Positions 58,807 through 64,000 of a stretch of 64,000 bases of DNA are shown one piece after another. The stretch comes from Deltaproteobacteria bacterium (GTDB lineage Bacteria; Bdellovibrionota; Bdellovibrionia; Bdellovibrionales; Bdellovibrionaceae). Both the position numbers and the translations under genes were made by a program. The stretch spans positions 186,001 through 250,000 of the forward strand of contig JAFLCC010000001.1 in NCBI GenBank assembly GCA_017302835.1. Direction: 5' to 3'. The notes below the pieces were generated by a model. The model saw only the letters and a program-made list of their open reading frames with translations. It had not been told where the DNA came from and did no database searches. How positions within the stretch are numbered: position 1 is the stretch's first letter; each line of letters starts with the position of its first letter.

Positions 58807-61266
58807 ATGGAAATAGAAAAAGGAATTTCAACGATAGATATAAATAAAGAAATGAGAGATGCTTACTTACAATACTCTATGTCGGTAATTGTAGGAAGAG
58901 CACTTCCGGATGTCAGAGATGGTTTGAAACCAGTTCATCGTCGTATCTTGTTTGCTCAAAGTGAAATGAGCAACACACACGATAAACCGTATAAAAAATC
59001 AGCTCGTGTCGTTGGGGATGTTATTGGTAAATATCACCCTCATGGCGATACAGCTGTGTATGATACGATGGTGAGAATGGCTCAAGAGTTTTCATTGCGC
59101 TATCCCCTTGAGGATGGGCAAGGTAACTTTGGATCTATTGATGGAGATTCACCAGCGGCAATGAGGTACACAGAAGTTCGAATGACCAAATTAGCGGAAG
59201 AACTTTTAAACGATATTGAAAAAGAAACCATTCCTTTTGGTCCAAATTATGATGACTCTTTGGAAATTCCGTTGGTTTTACCAGCAAAGTTTCCAAATCT
59301 TTTAGTAAATGGTTCGGCTGGTATTGCTGTAGGAATGGCTACAAATATTCCACCTCACAATTTAGGCGAAGTCATAGATGGTTGCATTCATTTAATTCAT
59401 AACCCCGATTGTCTTATCGAGGAGTTAATTCAAAGAATTCCAGGGCCCGATTTTCCCACCAATGGTGTTATTGCTGGAAGGGAGGGGATTCTTCAGGCTT
59501 ATTTGAAAGGTCGTGGAATTATTACTCTTAAGGCTGTTACTGAGGTTATTCAAAATAAAGACCATGAAGAAATTATTGTGACTGAAATTCCATATCAGGT
59601 AAATAAGGCTAAGCTTATTGAAAGTATTGCCGATCTTGTAAGAGAAAAGACAATCGAAGGAATCTCTGATATCCGTGACGAGTCTTCAAGAGAAGGAATG
59701 AGAATTGTGATCATTCTTAAGCGCAACGAAAACTCAAGCGTTGTCTTGAATAGACTTTTTAAATTTACCCAAATGCAAGTGAGCTTTGGTATCATCATGT
59801 TGGCTTTAGATAAAAAAAATCAGCCAGTGACGTTTAACCTTAAACAAATGTTAGAAGCTTTTGTTGATCATCGAAGAGATGTAGTTACTAAACGGTGTAT
59901 TTTTGACTTAAAGAAAGCTCAAGAAAGAGCTCATATTCTTGAGGGTTTGAAAAAAGCTCTTGATAATATTGATGAAGTGATTGCTACCATTAAAGCCTCT
60001 AGCGAAGCCCAAGTTGCTAGAGAAAATTTAATGAAAAAATTTGACTTTAGTGAACGCCAAGCGGTGGCTATTTTAGAAATGCGCCTTCAAAGATTAACGG
60101 GTTTAGAAAAAGAAAAAATATTAACTGAACTCGCCGAGCTGATGAAACAAATAGACTGGTTAAAATTTGTCTTAGCTGATGTGAAAGAAATTTTTAAAAT
60201 TATTGTTCAAGAACTAGAAGATATTAAGAAAAAATATGCAGACCCAAGAAGAACGCAAATAACAGGAGATCTGACAGATATTGAGGATGAAGATTTAATT
60301 GCTGATGAAAACATGGTGGTTACTATTACCAATACAGGTTATATAAAAAGAATTCCTACCGATGAATACCGAACTCAAAAACGAGGAGGAAAAGGTTTAA
60401 AAGGTATGGAAACACGTGATGAAGACTATGTTACCGATATTTTTACAGCATCAACAAAGACCATGTTGCTGGTCTTTACAGATAAAGGGAAAATATACTG
60501 GTGCAAGGTTCATAAATTACCATTGGGTAATAGGACTTCTAAAGGTAAGTCCATAAACAATGTTGTTCAAACGGATGCAAAAGAAAAAGTAAGAGCTATT
60601 CTTCCCGTCGAGGAATTTAGTGAAAATAAATACGTTGTTATGATTACAGAAAAAGGGATAATTAAAAAGACATCCTTAGACGCCTTTTCAAATCCAAGAA
60701 CGGCTGGAATTATTGCCCTGACTACGGATTTAGATGATGGTGTTATTGATGCTCAAATCAGCGATGGAAATAGTGATATTTTTATAGCAACCAGGGAAGG
60801 AATGTCGATTCGTTTTGATGAGGGCGATGTGAGGGCTATGGGTCGAAGCGCTCGTGGGGTTAAAGGGATATCTCTTTCAAAAGATGATGTTGTTGTTGCC
60901 ATGGAAATTATTGAAAAAGATTCAAAAGCATCGATACTTATGGTGACCAGTAAGGGTTATGGAAAAAGATCTTCGTTAGAGGAATACCGCACTCAAGGCC
61001 GTGGAGGCGTGGGGATTATTACTCAGAAAACTACGGATAAAGTGGGTATAGTTATTGGAACCAAAAAAGTTTTTGATGATCAAGATTTAATTATTTCAAC
61101 TGATAATGGACAAATTATAAGGATGGCTATTAAAAATATTTCCTTAATTGGAAGAAACACTCAAGGTGTTCGGTTAATTAACTTAGATGATAAGGACGAG
61201 GTTGTTTCTGGAATAGCAGCAATTAAAGAACAAGAAGTCGATGAGGTTGAAAAATTAGAAATATAG
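58807..61266 (+). CDS. gyrA: DNA gyrase subunit A
   Basis: GyrA is the DNA-breaking and rejoining subunit. Of 819 residues, the active-site tyrosine is Tyr121 ([10 protein letters not shown]), and the quinolone-determining region [19 protein letters not shown] has the usual Asp81-Thr82 and Tyr85-Asp86. The C-terminal pinwheel has the GyrA box KRGGKGLKG, which separates it from ParC. A short acidic tail ends it. Confidence 0.98.
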   Translation: MEIEKGISTIDINKEMRDAYLQYSMSVIVGRALPDVRDGLKPVHRRILFAQSEMSNTHDKPYKKSARVVGDVIGKYHPHGDTAVYDTMVRMAQEFSLRYPLEDGQGNFGSIDGDSPAAMRYTEVRMTKLAEELLNDIEKETIPFGPNYDDSLEIPLVLPAKFPNLLVNGSAGIAVGMATNIPPHNLGEVIDGCIHLIHNPDCLIEELIQRIPGPDFPTNGVIAGREGILQAYLKGRGIITLKAVTEVIQNKDHEEIIVTEIPYQVNKAKLIESIADLVREKTIEGISDIRDESSREGMRIVIILKRNENSSVVLNRLFKFTQMQVSFGIIMLALDKKNQPVTFNLKQMLEAFVDHRRDVVTKRCIFDLKKAQERAHILEGLKKALDNIDEVIATIKASSEAQVARENLMKKFDFSERQAVAILEMRLQRLTGLEKEKILTELAELMKQIDWLKFVLADVKEIFKIIVQELEDIKKKYADPRRTQITGDLTDIEDEDLIADENMVVTITNTGYIKRIPTDEYRTQKRGGKGLKGMETRDEDYVTDIFTASTKTMLLVFTDKGKIYWCKVHKLPLGNRTSKGKSINNVVQTDAKEKVRAILPVEEFSENKYVVMITEKGIIKKTSLDAFSNPRTAGIIALTTDLDDGVIDAQISDGNSDIFIATREGMSIRFDEGDVRAMGRSARGVKGISLSKDDVVVAMEIIEKDSKASILMVTSKGYGKRSSLEEYRTQGRGGVGIITQKTTDKVGIVIGTKKVFDDQDLIISTDNGQIIRMAIKNISLIGRNTQGVRLINLDDKDEVVSGIAAIKEQEVDEVEKLEI

Positions 61267-61328
61267 AAATATAGAAGTATAATTTCAATTTTTCGACCTA
61301 TCAACCTCAAAGACATGAGGAGCTAACT

Positions 61329-62138
61329 ATTAAGTGTTTGTGTCGTTTTATAACTTTATTTGTAGTTTTCTCGTTAGTATCATGCTCACCTCCGGATCAA
61401 AAAGAATATTATCGTGGAATGACAGAAGTAAAAAAGAAAAACTTCATAAACTCTCTTTTACATTTTGAAAACACAATAAAACTTTCGCCAAACTCGATGT
61501 GGGCAGTAAATGCATCTAGAGAAGCTGCGAGAGTGAGTTTGTATGAAATTAAGAATTATAAAAAGGCTATTTTTTTTAATAAACAGTTAGTTCTGTATTC
61601 AAATGATTCAGAAGAAAGAATTAAAGCACAAAAAGAAATATCCTATATTAATTTTGATAATTTACAAAATTATCAACAGTCCATTATTGAATTTAATAAA
61701 TTATTACAAATGACGGAAAAAGATTCTGACATAGCCACATATAAACTCACTATTGCAAGAGCATTTTTTTATCTTAATAATTTTAATCAGGCCCAAAGTG
61801 AAATCAATGAAGCCTCTCGTTTGAAAATACCAGACGAAATCATGTTTGATCTTTTAATTTTAAATGGAAATATTTTGGTTGCTCAAAAAAAATTTCCTAA
61901 AGCCATCATTGTTTATAATGATATTTTAAAAAAATTTCCTATGTTGTCGCAAAAAGAAAATGTGAAATTAACTTTAGCTGTTTGTTATGAAGAAAACCTT
62001 CAATTTAAAGAATCTATTGAAATTTTAGAAAAGCTAAAAGATATTTATAAACCACCAGAATATATTGAGTTAAGAATTAAAAAGCTAAAAGAACGGCTAA
62101 AAAATTTACCTGGAGCCAAAGGATTATATAGAAAATGA
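61329..62138 (+). CDS. TPR-type lipoprotein, apparently initiated at ATT
   Basis: The protein of about 269 residues has a lipoprotein signal peptide (K-C-L-C-R-F then hydrophobic, lipobox LVSC) and TPR-like helical repeats (YYRGMTEVKKKNFINSLLHFE; KAIFFNKQLVLYSND; YQQSIIEFNKLL). It is likely an outer-membrane-anchored scaffold, partner unknown. No ATG, GTG or TTG stands at proper distance from the strong GAGGAG (61317-61322). In-frame ATT at 61329 does (6 bp) and restores a Lys at position 2. TTG 61338 is the alternative but is 15 bp away. The end overlaps the next start as ATGA. Confidence 0.75.
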   Translation: MKCLCRFITLFVVFSLVSCSPPDQKEYYRGMTEVKKKNFINSLLHFENTIKLSPNSMWAVNASREAARVSLYEIKNYKKAIFFNKQLVLYSNDSEERIKAQKEISYINFDNLQNYQQSIIEFNKLLQMTEKDSDIATYKLTIARAFFYLNNFNQAQSEINEASRLKIPDEIMFDLLILNGNILVAQKKFPKAIIVYNDILKKFPMLSQKENVKLTLAVCYEENLQFKESIEILEKLKDIYKPPEYIELRIKKLKERLKNLPGAKGLYRK

Positions 62139-62344
62139 ATAAGTATATTTTATTTGTAGGAATAGGATTTGAACTTATAGGATTGATTATAGGTGCCCTT
62201 GTTCTTTCTGCTTGGTTAGAAGAAAAATACCCTTCCAAGGGGACCCTTACAGCAGGCCTTGTTGTTTTGGCTTTAATAGGTTGGTTTATACATATTTTTA
62301 TTCTTTTAAAAAATATTGAAAACCAAGGAAAAAAAGGTAATTAG
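62135..62344 (+). CDS. AtpZ/AtpI-like small membrane protein
   Basis: This 69-residue, two-helix protein has the GIGFELIGLIIGALVLSAWLEEKY pattern of the AtpZ family, found before F0 genes. Members are thought to assist c-ring assembly or Mg2+ supply. It begins in an ATGA overlap with the TPR gene and is followed by an AtpI-like gene, atpB and atpE. Confidence 0.75.
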   Translation: MNKYILFVGIGFELIGLIIGALVLSAWLEEKYPSKGTLTAGLVVLALIGWFIHIFILLKNIENQGKKGN

Positions 62345-62345
62345 A

Positions 62346-62741
62346 GTGCTTAAGCGAAGTGGTTTTAAGCCAAAACAGAATAATAAGTTTATTGACAGAT
62401 TTTTAAAAACAACAAGCTATATCCTTTTGTCGCAGATAGTTCTTAGTATTTTTTTTATAAGCTTTCTAAGGACTCATTTGCTATCTTTTATACTTGGGGG
62501 ATTGATTGCCTACTTAAACTTTGTCGTTTTAACCATTCTTTGGAACTTGATAATTTTTAAAAAAAGAGTTGCCCCTCCGCTCATAGTTGTTGTAATAAAG
62601 TATGGAATTTTGATTTATCTTTTTTTAAAAATACCTCAAATAAACTGGATCAACCAAAATGATTTAGTTTATGGGATTCTGATGAATCCAGCAGCTATCA
62701 TACTGGGTGGGTTTTTTCTTAAAGATAAGAAAAGCAGATAA
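62346..62741 (+). CDS. atpI: ATP synthase protein I-like membrane protein
   Basis: The 131-residue protein has about four membrane helices (YILLSQIVLSIFFISFL; LSFILGGLIAYLNFVVLTIL). Position before atpB and the helix pattern match AtpI, a chaperone of c-ring assembly. GTG 62346 is preceded by AAGG and lies just after the stop of the previous gene; the longer frame from TTG 62316 is less likely. The family is divergent, so the call rests partly on context. Confidence 0.7.
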   Translation: MLKRSGFKPKQNNKFIDRFLKTTSYILLSQIVLSIFFISFLRTHLLSFILGGLIAYLNFVVLTILWNLIIFKKRVAPPLIVVVIKYGILIYLFLKIPQINWINQNDLVYGILMNPAAIILGGFFLKDKKSR

Positions 62742-62754
62742 CTAAGGAATTAAA

Positions 62755-63441
62755 ATGTCTTTTAATTGGACCCAGTTGGTCGTCGGTCATGAAAATGCGC
62801 ACATAGCAACCTTAGGCTTGGCCAGCCTAGCAAGCATTGGTCTTGGCCTGGCAGCTAGAAAGCAATTAGGGTCTGGTGAGTCCGCGGTTATTCCCGCTGG
62901 AAAATTTTCATTAAGAGGTCTTTTTGAACTTAATGTTGAATTTATCGATAAATTGGCAAATTCAATAATTGGTCGCGAGGGACATAAATATGTGCCTTAT
63001 TTCTCTGCCTTGTTTGGATTTATTTTCTTGAATAATTTAATAGGAGTTATTCCAGGAATGACCCCGGCAACTGAAAACATCAATACCACATTTGCATTTG
63101 GCGTTTTCTCCTTTTTAACGTATAATTTAATTGGATTAAAAAAAGGTGGCGCTCATTATTTAGCACACTTTTTAGGTCCGATTTGGTGGTTAGCCCCATT
63201 GATGTTAGTTATCGAACTGATTGCACATCTTATTCGTCCGTTAACTTTAGGCCTTCGTTTGGCTAATGTTATGACTGGCGACCATACAGTTCTGTCAGTA
63301 TTTTTGTCGATAGTACCCTACCCTATTTTAATACCGATTCCATTTTATATTTTAGGTTTATTAGTTTGTTTTATTCAAGCGTTTGTTTTTACATTATTAT
63401 CTATGGTTTATGTGGCATTGGCTCAAGCCTCAGATCATTAA
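62755..63441 (+). CDS. atpB: ATP synthase a subunit
   Basis: This 228-residue membrane stator subunit forms the ion half-channels. The essential arginine lies in LIRPLTLGLRLANVMTGDH. Five to six helices are visible. It is followed 25 bp later by atpE. No b subunit follows; those genes are left of the origin. Confidence 0.96.
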   Translation: MSFNWTQLVVGHENAHIATLGLASLASIGLGLAARKQLGSGESAVIPAGKFSLRGLFELNVEFIDKLANSIIGREGHKYVPYFSALFGFIFLNNLIGVIPGMTPATENINTTFAFGVFSFLTYNLIGLKKGGAHYLAHFLGPIWWLAPLMLVIELIAHLIRPLTLGLRLANVMTGDHTVLSVFLSIVPYPILIPIPFYILGLLVCFIQAFVFTLLSMVYVALAQASDH

Positions 63442-63466
63442 AGATTAAAATTAAAGGAGAAAAAAA

Positions 63467-63799
63467 ATGAAAAAATATTCTATCGTTATTGCTACAGTTT
63501 TAGCATCAGCATCTGTTTTTGCAGAGGAAGCTGCCACCCAAGCAACGACAGTTGCAGCTGCAACAAGTTCTGACAAAGGAATGCTTGCTTTAGCTGCTGC
63601 ACTTTGTATGGGTATAGCTGTGTTAGGCGGTACTTTTGGTCAAGGAAAAGCAGCTTCTGCTGCATTAGAGGGAATTGCAAGAAATCCAGCAGCTCAGGAT
63701 AAAATCTTTACCCCTATGTTGTTATCACTAGCTCTTATCGAGTCTTTAGTTATTCTTGGATTCCTAGTAGCCTTTGTAAAAATTGGTGGATTATTATAA
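63467..63799 (+). CDS. atpE: ATP synthase c subunit with N-terminal signal peptide
   Basis: The rotor-ring subunit has 110 residues. The first 19 form a signal peptide ([19 protein letters not shown]), giving a mature protein of about 91 residues. The mature part has two helices with the loop ARNPAAQ, Gln59 in GQG, the ion-carrying Glu92 and an adjacent Ser93. Gln, Glu and Ser occur in sodium-binding rings, but the Thr and Tyr of that motif are replaced by Leu, so proton or sodium use is undecided. GGAG precedes the ATG. Confidence 0.95.
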   Translation: MKKYSIVIATVLASASVFAEEAATQATTVAAATSSDKGMLALAAALCMGIAVLGGTFGQGKAASAALEGIARNPAAQDKIFTPMLLSLALIESLVILGFLVAFVKIGGLL

Positions 63800-63812
63800 G
63801 CCCTTGGTTGTT

Positions 63813-64000
63813 TTAAAGAAGTGATTCTTTTCGAGTAATAGAATTTTTTAAATAAAAATGAAAGCAGCCGTTCTTTTGTTCGGCTGCCTTCATTTTTTTA
63901 ATGTCTTCATAAATATATTTTTCTCTGTGATTATCGTCTGATAATAAAAAAATAGGAACACCAGTTAGGGAGTTTTTTCCTGATACGATCATTTTTAGTC
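63813..64000 (-). CDS. 3' end of an unidentified gene, convergent with atpE (cut by window)
   Basis: Reading in from the window edge on the minus strand, 61 codons are open to TAA at 63813-63815. The end of the protein includes SGKNSLTGVPIFLLSDDN and DIKKMKAAEQKNGCFHF. An open frame this long is unlikely by chance in such AT-rich sequence. No family is recognised. The terminator at 63857-63899 lies within it. Confidence 0.45.
   Translation of the reverse strand, partial: LKMIVSGKNSLTGVPIFLLSDDNHREKYIYEDIKKMKAAEQKNGCFHFYLKNSITRKESLL
63857..63899 (+). terminator. Rho-independent terminator after atpE
   Basis: A 14-bp stem with one mismatch has GCAGCCG (63864-63870) pairing with CGGCTGC (63881-63887) at its core, a 10-base loop and a following run of T. 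It ends the atpZ-atpI-atpB-atpE transcript. The other strand is also A/T-flanked, so it may work both ways. Confidence 0.88.

Overview
This AT-rich window is the replication-origin region of a Gram-negative bacterial chromosome. Its gene content and order suggest a Bdellovibrio-like deltaproteobacterium (Bdellovibrionota). The markers are rpmH-rnpA-yidD-yidC-jag-mnmE-mnmG-rsmG-parA-parB-bactofilin followed by an F1 ATP synthase operon with both b and b' subunits, many exported or lipoprotein genes, and a gyrB of the long E. coli type. The lineage is inferred from content and order, not from a database match. I see no rRNA, tRNA, CRISPR array, prophage or insertion sequence. LAYOUT. (1) 1-7768: a biotin carboxylase cut by the window edge and its biotin carrier, tatB-tatC on the other strand, an unknown gene, a double-domain M16 peptidase, and a divergent hemW-like radical SAM gene. 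(2) 7865-14979: a proteostasis and stress block with grpE, a zinc-finger-less dnaJ, an LpoA-like lipoprotein, two different DksA/TraR-type proteins and lon. (3) 14976-18371: an exported papain-like protease, a helix-turn-helix/coiled-coil protein and a patatin-like phospholipase. (4) 18368-25759: only the membrane arm of complex I (nuoA-H-J-K-L-M-N). (5) 25760-26079: a GC-richer intergenic region holding a 117-bp element with terminal inverted repeats. (6) 26080-35987: mfd, three unrecognised exported-protein genes and an exported family 3 glycosidase. (7) 35989-44195: the F1 plus b/b' ATP synthase operon, a bactofilin, parB and parA. (8) 44308-44918: three near-identical parS palindromes around a small lipoprotein gene. 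(9) 44919-52158: rsmG, mnmG, mnmE, jag, yidC, yidD, rnpA and rpmH. (10) 52446-61266: dnaA, oriC, dnaN, recF, gyrB and gyrA. (11) 61329-63799: a TPR lipoprotein that seems to start with ATT, two small ATP synthase accessory genes, atpB and atpE, then a strong terminator and the 3' end of another gene. HOW IT WORKS TOGETHER. Between rpmH and dnaA transcription diverges, so genes on both sides run away from the origin, as expected for leading-strand co-orientation. oriC lies between dnaA and dnaN. It has two perfect DnaA boxes, several degenerate ones, and a textbook unwinding module of box, GC-rich spacer and five DnaA trios. About 9 kb away are the parS cluster and parAB, with a bactofilin gene overlapping the end of parB, which suggests a cytoskeletal link to chromosome segregation. 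ATP synthase is split: F1 and the stator are left of the origin, and the a and c subunits are about 21 kb away on its right. The least explained parts are the exported-protein cluster at 29734-34289, the inverted-repeat element at 25917-26033, a parS site inside a lipoprotein signal-peptide coding region, and the ATT-initiated gene.
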